Positions 8,874 through 18,592 of a stretch of DNA of 64,000 nucleotides are shown piece after piece. The notes under the pieces were generated by a model. The model was not told the origin of the DNA, made no database searches, and worked only from the letters and a program-made list of their open reading frames with translations. The stretch comes from Panonychus citri (lineage: Eukaryota > Arthropoda > Arachnida > Trombidiformes > Tetranychidae), in contig NW_026515546.1 of the NCBI RefSeq assembly GCF_014898815.1, positions 2,466,501-2,530,500 on the forward strand, given 5' to 3'. Every line of letters begins with the position of its first letter. Position 1 is the first letter of the stretch. The translations under genes were made by a program, and so were the position numbers.

Positions 8874-11800
8874 TTAATAACACTGATGTAAAGGTATAAT
8901 AATGTCCTTATTTTCCTTATTTTCTCTATTAACTATCACAGAGTTTATTGATCTTTTTGGATAAGGGATTAATCTACAACCAATAACACAACACAAGAAG
9001 CTGATGGTAATACTAATAAGTATCCAAATCCACATTGGTACATTCATTTTCCAATTGATTTTAAGGTGATTGATACTTGTTTCAATTTTCTCTTGAGCTT
9101 CATCGATTAATGTGAAATCAAGTGGTTCAATTTGTAATTCTTTAGCCGATGGTTGAGTTAATCGTAAATTGATTGCATGTGTATGTTCTGATACCGGTGA
9201 ACCTTGACTATGAATTTGGAACTTTTGAACTGTATATTCTAGGTCATCGATAGTAAAATTAGTATATTTTGATAATCTTATCACATTATTTGGACAAATA
9301 TATTTAATATTACTATATAAAGTAATTGGGTGTCCTGCACAATGTATTAAATACTGCTCTCCCATTTGTTTAACTTGAATCGTTTCTGCGTATGTGGTAA
9401 CATTAGGGCTATTGCTGAAACAAACTTCATTCTTCCAAAGTTCAATTTTCTTCAAGTTTTCTTTACAATTCGATACTTTCTTAAAAATAGGATTATGACC
9501 TTTCAAGTCCTTCTCGCTAATCTCACAGAATCGATAATCGGTGATGTTGACTAATACATATTCTGGACCTTTATATGTAACTTTACAAGTGTGTGTATTA
9601 TTTTTATTATATAATGTAAATGCATCTGCTTGAAATATTTGGTTAGTGGTATCTCGTAAAAATGTTGTAAAATTTACCATTAATGTTGGAAATCTTTCGT
9701 TATTGTATACATTTACATTAACATTTTCAATTTCATCTAATGAACATTCTGGTGAGCAGGGTAAAATAATTTTGAAGTATTTAAAGAAATTCTTATCAAT
9801 CCTTGGTTTAGCTTCTCTAATTGTTTCATTAAAATGTTTTAATTGATTAAGCTGGTTATTTGCTTGCGTTACTGTATCGGCGGCTTGAAATGTTATTAAC
9901 GGTAAATATTGAGGCAGTTGATTCACATCGAAAGAAATTAGAAACAGTTGTTGGCTTACATTATGTAATTGTTCAAACTGCTTTTTTATCAGCTTCTTAT
10001 ATTCTTGGTTAGACTCTGCGATGGATGTTAGTACTGGTTGTATTTCTATTTCGGGATTGAAAATGTGTTTATATAAATAGTTAACGCCACTAATTACTAT
10101 TCCACCAACTATTATTGTGGTGGCTACAGTTCCCGCAGTGATTATTTCTCGTCTTATTTTTATAATATTTTCTTCTGGTTTGGTTGTTACGTTCGGTATA
10201 TTACGAATAGGATTTATGTAATTTTCATCAATAAATGATGAACAATGTTCTTCAAATTTGTCCAGAATTTTCCTTACATATTTACACATGGCTGGATTAT
10301 AATCACATGTAATGGATTCATTTCTTTCCTTGTCTGTTTTTAGAACAATTGGGATTTCTTTACATGGGTTTGAAAATGCTAGTACGACAGAGACTTGTTG
10401 AGTTGATTTTCTTGGGTGATAGTCAGTTTTTCTCCATAGAATAGGTTCACCAGAGATAAAAGGAGAGATCTCTAACATCTCAATTCGTGTAATTATGCTT
10501 AAGATTGTTACTAAATTAAGTAAATTTCTATGAAAATAAGGCTTGAGTTGATTACTATGAGCTCGTCTCATTTTTTCCTTTTTATCTGTTCTTAATATTT
10601 TATAAGTGGTGTCTCCTTGTTTTTCTATTACTTTATATGGTCCTTTGAATTTTTGCTTCAGTTTCTTTGGTCCCTGAAATTGCTTGTACATTACTTCATC
10701 TCCTACTTGATAGGTTCGTAATTTCTTCCGATCATGTTGAATTTTTTGATTTTCTTTTGAGTTCAATGAGTAAAGTTTTGCTTGATCATAAATCTCAGGC
10801 CATTTTTCGATTGTTGATCTTAAGTTAGATGGTAATTGTTTAAATGTCTGGTTGTTAATTATAATATCAATGGGTAAGGTTGGTTGACGACCATATAGTA
10901 AATAGAAAGGAGAGGCTTTCGTAGATTGATTTACACTCGAATTATAAGCGAATCCCAGCACCGGGATTAACTCGCTCCACTTTTGAGTGTTTTCTTTTTT
11001 ACAATAATGAGTTAACATTGAACACAATGTTTGATTTACTTTTTCTGTTAATCCATTTGTTGCTGGATGATAGGCAGTTGAAAATGACCATTTACTTTGG
11101 AAGAATAATCTAATTTGTTCAACCACTGAAGATATAAAATTTCTACCTTGATCTGAGACAATTGTTCTAGGGCAACCATGTCTAAGGAAGACCGAGTTAA
11201 TTAGGAAAGTCGCTGTTGATTCAGCGGTCATATCTTTGATTGCTGCAACCTCTACCCATCTTGTAAAGTAATCGGTACACACTATAATATAATTGTTTTT
11301 CTTAGATGTTGGGAAGGGACCGATTAAATCGATTCCAATTTTCTCGAATGCATTATTAACAATTATTGATTTTAACGGAGCTTCTAAGGTTCCACTTCCT
11401 CTTTTATCTAATTGACAGATTAGACAACTTCGAACGTAATTGGTTACATCTCTACTCATCTGGGGCCACCAATAATGTTGTTTAATTTTATTGTAAGTAG
11501 AAAAGATCCCTGGGTGACCGGACAAGACCGAATCATGATATTCTTGCAAAATTTGCTTAATTAATCTTTTAGGAATAACTATATTCCAACTCTCTCCATA
11601 ATGGTTAATTGTTAATCGGTATAGTAGATTCTCTCGGATTCTATATTTAGAAATTAATTTCCTTTCTTTGGGATCTAAATGAGAAAAGTTTTCTAATTGT
11701 TCAATTATTTTAATGATTCGTTGATCTCTTCGTTGTTCATCAACTAGATCTATTTTATCTTCAATAATTTGGTTAACTAGTAATGTGAACAATTCTTCAC

Positions 11801-14800
11801 ATTCATCCTTTTGATTATCACAAACAATATCATCCACAGGATATCGTGATAAACAATCGGCATCAGCATGAATTTTCCCTGATTTATATTTAACTGAAAA
11901 ATCAAATGATTGGAGCGCCATTGCATATCGCTGTAAGCGAGCGGGGAGGATCTTTTTTGAATGAATGTGGCATAAGGCACAGTGATCAGTTACTACTTCA
12001 AATTTAATTCCCTCTAAATAGACTTGGAATTTTTGTACTGCCCAAACGATGGCCAAGCATTCCTTATCAGATACTGGATAATGTAACTCTGCTCCTCTTA
12101 ATATTCGGGAGGCGAATCCAACAGGGTGATAACCATTATCATCCTTTTGTAAGAGAATTGCTCCGAGACCATAACCTGAGGCGTCCACTCGCAATTGAGT
12201 TTCTTTTGCTGGATCATAATGAGCAAGAACTGGTGGTGTTGTTAATTTAAATTTCAACTCATTAAAAGCGTTTTCTTGTTCTGGCCCCCAATCAAAAGGT
12301 AAATCTTTTCTTGTTAGGTTAGTGAGAGGTCGGGCGATGTTAGCGAAGTCCTTTATGAATCTTCGATAATAAGAGCATAAAGCAACAAAAGATTTTATAT
12401 CTCTAACTGTCCTAGGAGTAGGAAATTGTTGAACTTTTATTATTTTCTCTGGGTCAACTTGTTGACCATTCTCACTAATCACGTGTCCTAAGAATAGAAT
12501 TTTCTTTTTCAAAAATGAACATTTATTAGGTTTTAAAGTTAACCCTGCATTCTGGAGTCTCGTAAATATTAATTCTAATTTACTTAAATGTTCTTCTTCA
12601 TTTTCTGAATAAATTAATAAATCATCAATAAAAACTAAGCAAGTATTATAAATTAATCCACTCAGAACAATTGTCATCATTCTCATAAATGATGAGGGTC
12701 CATTTGCTAATCCAAAGGGTAATCTAGTGTATTCATATAATCCACTTGGAGTGACAAAAGCTGTTTTTGGTTGGTCCTTTGGGTCCATTGCCATTTGATG
12801 ATAACCTGATCTTAAATCTAATAATGAATAGAATTTCATTCCTCTTAAACTGTCAAGATAATCTTGAATGTTAGGCAATGGAAATTTATCCTTAACGGTT
12901 ATCTCATTTAATTTTCGATAATCTACACACAATCTCATCTCTGTGGTTCCCTTTTTTGATACTAATACAATTGGTGATGACCATGGTGAGCAGGATGGGA
13001 TAACAATTCCATCATCTATTAATTCATTAATTGAAGTTTCTGCTACTTTTCTTTTTAAATCTGACATTCTATAAGGTTTTTGAGATATTGGAGGATGATT
13101 TCCAGTATCGATTGAGTGTGCATAAACATTAGAGAATCCTAATTCTTTGGATGTGGCAGCGAAAACCACTCGATATTTAGTTATTAATTCATTTAATTTG
13201 TTTCGTGTTGTTGGTTGAATTTCACTGTTCACTCCAAGTTTTAAGTCATTAATTATATTATTAATATAAATTTCTTCATCAACTAAATTTTCTTCCCCAT
13301 CACCGGAGACTGAAAATAATGAAGATAAACTAATTGTTGATGAATAGTCACTTCTTGTGATTAATTGTGTATTTGATGATGATTGTATTTGATTCGAGTC
13401 ATAATTAGATGAGATGATTGATGATGTGGTTAATTGTTTTGTATTTGCTTTGAAATTTAAATCTATGTTTTCGAATTTTTCCTTTGGGTTCAATGGAATG
13501 ATTAATTTTCTTCGTTTACAATCAATGAAAAATTTTCCTTTTTCTAGAATATTTTGTCCAATGATGGCCTCAATTCCTGATGGCAAGGTATCAACAATAA
13601 TCATAGGTGATTTAATTTCTATTTTAGTTGGACCATCGGGAATTTCTATTTTGATGTACGTCTCACCAATTACTTTTAGTGGTTGATTTCCAGCAGTTAA
13701 ATGAATTGGACCCTTGTAGTTGTGATAATCCAGTGATAATTTATGAGCTAAATGTTTGGACAGTAATGAGACTTCGGCTCCTGTATCAACCAAACATTCT
13801 ACCTCCTTTTCTTTAATTTTTGCTTTAGTAAATATTAATTGATTCTTTTCTTTGAATAAATTTGAAATGATTGAACTCGAAATTTTTACTTCATCATCAT
13901 CACCATATTCAGTATAAACTGTTTTAACCACTTTGGTTCTTTTATCACTTGATGGTGATCTTGATCTTGATCTTGGTCTACCTCTACCTTGGGGGTGAGG
14001 AGAGTTTTGTCGTGGTCGTCCTCTAGGTCGAGGACTTAAAGATCGATTTCGTGGTGTAGTTGATTGAGGGTAATTCTGATATCCTTCTGGTCGAGGTGGA
14101 CGCATCGAACGAGGAGGCGATCTACTTAAATTTCTGTTTAAAAACCAAGGTTGTTTTCTATTATCTTGTGATTGATTTTGGGTTCTCCAATTATCATCTT
14201 TAGATGTCGATGGACCTTGAGTTGCCCATCCGATACTTTTTTGATCATCTCGAGGTCTGTCCACTCTTCGGGGACATTCATTTCTTTTATGTCCAGGCTC
14301 ATTGCAACCGTAACATATGATTGGTTGATTATTTTCGTTTGATTGATTATTTTGTCGATAGTTATTCATTCTATAATTATTTCGATAATTACCACGATAA
14401 TTATTTGTATTTCGATAATTTTCAGTTCGATAGTTATCATTTCGATAATTACTATTTCCATAATCATTTCGATTACGATAGTTGTCTCTCTCTCGCTTTT
14501 TCATATCTTGCTGGAAAGTTAAACAATCTAATCTTTCGGTAATTTGTTGTAAATGTTGCGATAATGCCGTTATTGTATTTTTTAACTGTTCATTCTCTTC
14601 GGATTCAGTTAAATCATCATTTTTTGATAATGTTGATCGTTCAGCTAATGTCACTTTAGTAATAAAGTCAGAGGTAGAATCAGCTGTCAGTAAATCTAAT
14701 CTAGTTCGAATGTTTGATTTTAAACCTCTGTCGATGAAGCTATTTACTAATTCTTCTTGCATGTCTGGGTTAATTCTTCTACATAGATCTCGAACCTCGT

Positions 14801-15206
14801 AAGAGTAAGAAATAGCTGATTGATCTGAACGTTGTTTCTTATTATTTAACTCTTTAATTAAATTTTTCCGGTAACCTGAAGGAGCTAAATCTGAAACCAA
14901 TTTGACTTTTAAATCTTCAAAAGTTTTCGGAATATTATCACCAGTTAAGGGCTTAATTCTACATCGGTACCATCTACTAGCGGTACCAGTTAAATAAGCA
15001 GGTAAAGCTTTTAGTTTAATCTCTTCATCCCAATCAAGAGCAACTGCAGCTGATTCAAAATGATCAAGCCAATCTAATAAATCCTCATCCCCATCACCGG
15101 AGAAATTAGGAATATGTAATTGTTGATTTACCGTTGAATTTAATTTATTTTTCTTTTCTCTACCTATCTCCAGCACCGGGGTAGTTAATAGAGGTTGATC
15201 ATCCAT
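8874..15206 (-). CDS. gag-pol-env: Gag-Pol-Env polyprotein of gypsy-like element, 2110 aa
   Basis: Single intact frame. Residues 30-190 match a retrotransposon Gag capsid region; 240-290 is an Asn/Tyr/Arg-rich repeat; 298-312 is a CCHC zinc knuckle; 350-425 is Arg/Ser/Pro-rich. The aspartic protease has DTGA at about 474. Reverse transcriptase shows LPFGLANGPSSF and the catalytic FIDD at about 859-862. RNase H follows (about 1005-1110). Integrase has the HHCC zinc site (about 1223-1264), the D-D-E core (about 1293, 1352, 1388) and a GPY/F module (about 1522). From about 1561 the frame continues into an envelope-like glycoprotein: a hydrophobic start, many N-glycosylation sites and cysteines, a basic cleavage-like site before a hydrophobic stretch (about 1684-1712), a C-terminal membrane anchor (about 2056-2077) and a short cytoplasmic tail. 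Env fused in frame to pol is uncommon; a splice acceptor-like site at about 10528 could give a separate env RNA. Confidence 0.95.
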   Translation of the reverse strand: MDDQPLLTTPVLEIGREKKNKLNSTVNQQLHIPNFSGDGDEDLLDWLDHFESAAVALDWDEEIKLKALPAYLTGTASRWYRCRIKPLTGDNIPKTFEDLKVKLVSDLAPSGYRKNLIKELNNKKQRSDQSAISYSYEVRDLCRRINPDMQEELVNSFIDRGLKSNIRTRLDLLTADSTSDFITKVTLAERSTLSKNDDLTESEENEQLKNTITALSQHLQQITERLDCLTFQQDMKKRERDNYRNRNDYGNSNYRNDNYRTENYRNTNNYRGNYRNNYRMNNYRQNNQSNENNQPIICYGCNEPGHKRNECPRRVDRPRDDQKSIGWATQGPSTSKDDNWRTQNQSQDNRKQPWFLNRNLSRSPPRSMRPPRPEGYQNYPQSTTPRNRSLSPRPRGRPRQNSPHPQGRGRPRSRSRSPSSDKRTKVVKTVYTEYGDDDEVKISSSIISNLFKEKNQLIFTKAKIKEKEVECLVDTGAEVSLLSKHLAHKLSLDYHNYKGPIHLTAGNQPLKVIGETYIKIEIPDGPTKIEIKSPMIIVDTLPSGIEAIIGQNILEKGKFFIDCKRRKLIIPLNPKEKFENIDLNFKANTKQLTTSSIISSNYDSNQIQSSSNTQLITRSDYSSTISLSSLFSVSGDGEENLVDEEIYINNIINDLKLGVNSEIQPTTRNKLNELITKYRVVFAATSKELGFSNVYAHSIDTGNHPPISQKPYRMSDLKRKVAETSINELIDDGIVIPSCSPWSSPIVLVSKKGTTEMRLCVDYRKLNEITVKDKFPLPNIQDYLDSLRGMKFYSLLDLRSGYHQMAMDPKDQPKTAFVTPSGLYEYTRLPFGLANGPSSFMRMMTIVLSGLIYNTCLVFIDDLLIYSENEEEHLSKLELIFTRLQNAGLTLKPNKCSFLKKKILFLGHVISENGQQVDPEKIIKVQQFPTPRTVRDIKSFVALCSYYRRFIKDFANIARPLTNLTRKDLPFDWGPEQENAFNELKFKLTTPPVLAHYDPAKETQLRVDASGYGLGAILLQKDDNGYHPVGFASRILRGAELHYPVSDKECLAIVWAVQKFQVYLEGIKFEVVTDHCALCHIHSKKILPARLQRYAMALQSFDFSVKYKSGKIHADADCLSRYPVDDIVCDNQKDECEELFTLLVNQIIEDKIDLVDEQRRDQRIIKIIEQLENFSHLDPKERKLISKYRIRENLLYRLTINHYGESWNIVIPKRLIKQILQEYHDSVLSGHPGIFSTYNKIKQHYWWPQMSRDVTNYVRSCLICQLDKRGSGTLEAPLKSIIVNNAFEKIGIDLIGPFPTSKKNNYIIVCTDYFTRWVEVAAIKDMTAESTATFLINSVFLRHGCPRTIVSDQGRNFISSVVEQIRLFFQSKWSFSTAYHPATNGLTEKVNQTLCSMLTHYCKKENTQKWSELIPVLGFAYNSSVNQSTKASPFYLLYGRQPTLPIDIIINNQTFKQLPSNLRSTIEKWPEIYDQAKLYSLNSKENQKIQHDRKKLRTYQVGDEVMYKQFQGPKKLKQKFKGPYKVIEKQGDTTYKILRTDKKEKMRRAHSNQLKPYFHRNLLNLVTILSIITRIEMLEISPFISGEPILWRKTDYHPRKSTQQVSVVLAFSNPCKEIPIVLKTDKERNESITCDYNPAMCKYVRKILDKFEEHCSSFIDENYINPIRNIPNVTTKPEENIIKIRREIITAGTVATTIIVGGIVISGVNYLYKHIFNPEIEIQPVLTSIAESNQEYKKLIKKQFEQLHNVSQQLFLISFDVNQLPQYLPLITFQAADTVTQANNQLNQLKHFNETIREAKPRIDKNFFKYFKIILPCSPECSLDEIENVNVNVYNNERFPTLMVNFTTFLRDTTNQIFQADAFTLYNKNNTHTCKVTYKGPEYVLVNITDYRFCEISEKDLKGHNPIFKKVSNCKENLKKIELWKNEVCFSNSPNVTTYAETIQVKQMGEQYLIHCAGHPITLYSNIKYICPNNVIRLSKYTNFTIDDLEYTVQKFQIHSQGSPVSEHTHAINLRLTQPSAKELQIEPLDFTLIDEAQEKIETSINHLKINWKMNVPMWIWILISITISFLCCVIGCRLIPYPKRSINSVIVNRENKENKDIIIPLHQCY
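10527..10545 (-). other. Possible splice acceptor for a separate env RNA
   Basis: On the minus strand CCTTATTTTCATAG ends at 10528, right after the end of the integrase region and directly before codons for a hydrophobic segment (NLLNLVTILSIITRI) that could serve as a signal peptide. In errantiviruses env is made from a spliced RNA, so such a site is expected here. The donor and start codon are not identified. Confidence 0.4.
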
Positions 15207-15208
15207 AA

Positions 15209-15400
15209 TTAAGGAGAAAAGTGTGTTTCAATATAAAATTGGTGTAATTTAAATGTAAACCAGATTGTCAATATGATAAATGGAGAGAGAAGAATTAATA
15301 ATTGTATAACTTTGATTGTAGTATCATTAAATTGAATTCCAAATATTAGGTGTATAGCTTCCTGTTCCTCTATTTCTAAAAGGTGATCATTATCATTCAT
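15209..15400 (-). CDS. Small membrane ORF directly upstream of gag, 63 aa
   Basis: The ORF ends two bases before the gag ATG. It has an acidic N-terminus (MNDNDHLLEIEEQEA) and one hydrophobic segment (VIQLLILLSPFIILTIWFTF, about residues 32-51), so it would be a single-pass membrane peptide. Its placement suggests either an upstream ORF that controls gag translation by reinitiation, or an exon that supplies a leader to a spliced product. I do not recognise a homolog. Confidence 0.45.
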   Translation of the reverse strand: MNDNDHLLEIEEQEAIHLIFGIQFNDTTIKVIQLLILLSPFIILTIWFTFKLHQFYIETHFSP

Positions 15401-15462
15401 ATCACCAGAAAATAATGATTAAACAAAAAAATAAACAAAATGTTTTGCACATAATGAAAATT

Positions 15463-15891
15463 AAAAGAGAGAGACTTAATATTAAAAGAGTGAGACTAAA
15501 ATAGTAAGAGAGAGAGACTAAAGTAAGAGAGAGAGACTAAAGTAAGAGAGAGACTAAAGTAAGAGAGAGAGACTAAAGTAAGAGAGAGACTAAAGTAAGA
15601 GAGAGAGACTAAAGTAAGAGAGAGAGACTGAAGTAAGAGAGAGAGACTAAAGTAAGAGAGAGACTAAAGTAAGAGAGAGACTAAAGTAAGAGAGAGAGAC
15701 TAAAGTAAGAGAGAGAATAAAATAAGAGAGAGACTAAAGTAAAAGAGAGAGAATAAAATAAGAGAGAGAGACTAAAGTAAGAGAGAGAGACTAAAGTAAG
15801 AGAGAGAGACTAAAGTAAGAGAGAGACTAAAGTAAAAGAGAGAGAATAAAATAAGAGAGAGAGACTAAAGTAAGAGAGAGAAGAGAGAGAC
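15463..15891. repeat. GA-rich minisatellite in retroelement leader
   Basis: About 22 tandem copies of a 17-19 bp unit, consensus AGAGAGAGACTAAAGTA, with variants such as AGAGAGAGAATAAAATA. It lies just upstream of the small membrane ORF, inside the untranslated leader. Confidence 0.9.
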
Positions 15892-16062
15892 TTAAATTTA
15901 GTTCTATTCAATCGTTGACCAAGTTAATTGTATTTGATTGAGAAAGAAGTTAAATCTCTTCAATTGAGTATAGTGATGATTATATTTAATTGGTTACTTA
16001 TTTAATTGTAATTAATAGATAATGGTTAATTAGTAGAACACAATGTTTTTACCTAAATTAGA

Positions 16063-16300
16063 GGTTGAGTGCTTTCAATTGTTATTACATGCAATTAAGT
16101 TCAAAAGGTTCAATAATTTTACCTTTAATTGCGGTTGAGTGCTTTCAATTGTTATTACATGCAATTTAGTTCAACAGGTTCAATAATTTTACCTTTAATT
16201 ATGGTTGAGTGCTTTCAATTGTTATTACATGCAATTTAGTTCAAAAGGTTCAATAATTTTACCTTTAATTATGGTTGAGTGCTTTCAATTGTTATCAAAG
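16063..16300. repeat. 70-bp tandem repeat, about 3.4 copies
   Basis: Units begin GGTTGAGTGCTTTCAATTGT at 16063, 16133, 16203 and 16273, exactly 70 bp apart and nearly identical. Part of the retroelement leader. Confidence 0.9.
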
Positions 16301-16445
16301 TTTAATAAGTACACGTCAGTTATGATTGAATAGATTCAATTGTTATTCAAGGTTCAATAAGCACAAGTTAATTATAGTTGAATAGATTCAATTGTTACTC
16401 AAAGTTTAATAAGTACACGTCAGTTATGATTGAATAGATTCAATT
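16301..16445. repeat. About 60-bp tandem repeat, 2-3 copies
   Basis: Units contain TTTAATAAGTACACGTCAGT and GATTGAATAGATTCAATTGT. The middle unit is more diverged (AAGCACAAGTTAATTATAG). It abuts the arrays on both sides. Confidence 0.8.
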
Positions 16446-16850
16446 GTTGAAGGTAATTGTTGTTTTGATTCAATGATTTTAATCTTTTCATTCAATTGTT
16501 GAAGGTAATTGTTGTTTTAATCTTTTCATTCAATTGTTGAAGTTAATTATTGTTTTGATTCAATGATTTTAATCTTTTCATTCAATTGTTGAAGGTAATT
16601 GTTGTTTTGATTCAATGATTTTAATCTTTTCATTCAATTGTTGAAGTTAATTATTGTTTTGATTCAATGATTTTAATCTTTTCATTCAATTGTTGAAGGT
16701 AATTGTTGTTTTGATTCAATGGTTTTAATCTTTTCATTCAATTGTTGAAGTTAATTATTGTTTTGATTCAATGATTTTAATCTTTTCATTCAATTGCTGA
16801 AGTTAATTATTGTTTTGATTCAATGATTTTATTTTGATTATAGTTGATTG
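16446..16850. repeat. About 59-bp tandem repeat, about 7 copies
   Basis: Consensus contains CATTCAATTGTTGAAGGTAA, TTGTTGTTTTGATTCAATGA and TTTTAATCTTTT. Two unit types alternate (GAAGGTAATTG and GAAGTTAATTA), which suggests expansion by dimers. Confidence 0.9.
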
Positions 16851-18298
16851 ATCGATTGTTGTAAAGTTCAATTCAATTTGAAAAGATAGATAATTAACTT
16901 TAGTTATGGTTGGTTAGTTCAATTATTGTACAGTTCACTTGTTATATCTGATTTTTGTTTGAGTAATTTTTAAATTACTGTTTCTCAAGGTTTATTTATA
17001 GATGAATTAATTGGATCTTACTGAGAAATGTATTTTATTTGGATCTTATAACGTCAAAAAAAACGAGGTAACTGCTAATTGTATTGGATTCGTATTGGAC
17101 TATTTTAATTCTAGGTCGTCGTTATTTTGCTTATATTTTGCTCGAAAAGGCTAATTCAATCAATAATTAACTGTGTTTGATCTTCAGACATATATGATAA
17201 GAGTGAGTAAAAAAAATAAAATTTTAACAGGAAATTCATTATTACACAAAATCGATTAAAACAAGATTGATTCTCGTCAATTGTAGTTGATAAAGTAAAG
17301 ATGACAAATAATCTTAGCAGCTTTTAATTGGTCACAGATGACAAATACTTGAAGAAATTATCTCAACAATTTTGACTGGTCAAACCTGAGAAAGAATTAA
17401 ATCAAACACAAAATTTGATCATTGATTTTTCTTGTTTCTAAAGGTGAAAATCTCTTATTTGTGTCTTTTATAATTGGTTTGATCTTGAACGACCTTATTT
17501 TGGTAAAGTTCAGAGAGAGAAAATAAAGAAAATGCAGTTCAAAAGTGGAAGAAACAAACTGGAATACACTTTCCCTAATGAATATCGTAATTTGGTCACT
17601 TGAGTCTTGCTTAAACAATTACTCTCATCTTACCAAAAGTGAAAATATTAGGTGGTTTGATTTCTCTTGTACTTATTAAAATGGAAGTAAAATGTATTTT
17701 AAAGGTAAAACCAGATTAAGTTTAAAATATGAATATGAAATATGAAATGTATAAAAACAGCACTTATCTTTTCCTTTCAATTTGATCTCCTTTGATAATG
17801 GTTACCAGGTTGGGTTGAAGAAAAATGGATTTCCTTTTTGATTTCTCTTTTGTCTGATTGATTTAATTTGATATTTTATTAAGTTTATTTAATTGACAAT
17901 GAAAGCTATATATACTCAATCAACAAATATGGAACCAGAAAGGTGATGAGTAGAATTTCCACTCCTTGATCTATCCGCAAGGTTGTAAGGTTGAATTAAC
18001 CAATTCCACTTTAAATGAATTTAAAGTACTTTTAATTTAACTAAATTTTGTTACAAGATCAGTTGTTTAACTGATTACAACACTTTATTCATTTAATCAG
18101 TTTGTCCTTTGATTACTCTATTCGAGTCACTTTGTATCTGTTACAGTTGTTTTTTTATTTTGAAGGTCTTAAATTTCACTTAGGTTTTAACTAATATAAT
18201 GTCACTTTTATATTAACACCACTGATTTTGTTACGTAGTAAATATTACTAATGTAAGATCATTTTTTTTAAATTTTTAATGAATCACATAACAAATAG
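16851..18298. other. Remaining retroelement leader, no clear gene
   Basis: AT-rich DNA between the minisatellites and the primer site. A minus-strand ORF of 73 codons (17397-17618) shows no recognisable feature. The leader is unusually long (about 3.1 kb from primer site to gag) and must hold the splice donor used for env and the accessory ORF, if these are spliced. Confidence 0.5.
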
Positions 18299-18316
18299 AT
18301 CTCGGTGGGACCTCCA
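18299..18316 (-). promoter_or_regulatory. Primer-binding site for tRNA-Gln
   Basis: The minus strand reads TGGAGGTCCCACCGAGAT, the exact complement of a tRNA 3' end ATCTCGGTGGGACCT plus CCA. From memory this is the 3' end of animal tRNA-Gln. It lies three bases inside the upstream LTR, the normal place for initiating minus-strand DNA synthesis. Confidence 0.85.
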
Positions 18317-18319
18317 ATA

Positions 18320-18592
18320 TGGAAAGAAAATAACTATTATAAAACTATTGCAATTAATTGCCACATAAACACTTTATTAATAAAAGTAGAGCGGCACTTG
18401 GGTAACTTTTCCCCGACTTTCCATACCTAAAATGGCCGAAAACTGGCCATTATATGGTTAGTGAGGGAGATTATCTTCTCCCTTATCTTCATCTTCTTCC
18501 TCAAATTTCATCCAATAAGGATAACCAGGTACCACGTGAGAGGTGGTACCTGGTTGAACAAAGAAACTGGTGGTGTAACCAGTTTGGTTACA
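18320..18592 (-). repeat. Upstream LTR, 273 bp
   Basis: Starts on the minus strand with TGTAACCAAACTGGTTACAC at 18592 and ends near TTTCCA at 18320, three bases before the primer site. The first 110 bases equal those of the LTR at 6748-6987, including the perfect 13-bp hairpin (18523-18555). After that the two LTRs are only loosely similar and this one has extra bases at its inner end. Its inner boundary is less certain than the outer one. Confidence 0.7.

Larger units (their letters stand above)
6748..18592 (-). mobile_element. Ty3/gypsy-like LTR element with env and an accessory ORF
   Basis: An 11.8 kb element on the minus strand. In its reading direction it has an LTR (18592-18320), a tRNA-Gln primer site, a 3 kb leader with minisatellites, a small membrane ORF, a fused gag-pol-env ORF, a spacer with seven hairpins, an accessory zinc-knuckle ORF, and a downstream LTR (6987-6748). 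The two LTRs share about the first 110 bases (minus-strand start) almost perfectly but diverge afterwards, so the pair is mosaic. I found no matching target duplication at the outer ends. All long frames are open, which points to a recent insertion. Errantivirus-like elements of arthropods are the closest architecture I know. Confidence 0.85.

Noticed and set aside
14321..14802. Plus-strand ORFs opposite gag
   Set aside because: Tyr/Asp-rich translation of the antisense of the Asn/Tyr/Arg repeat and other antisense of gag; shadows of the real frame.
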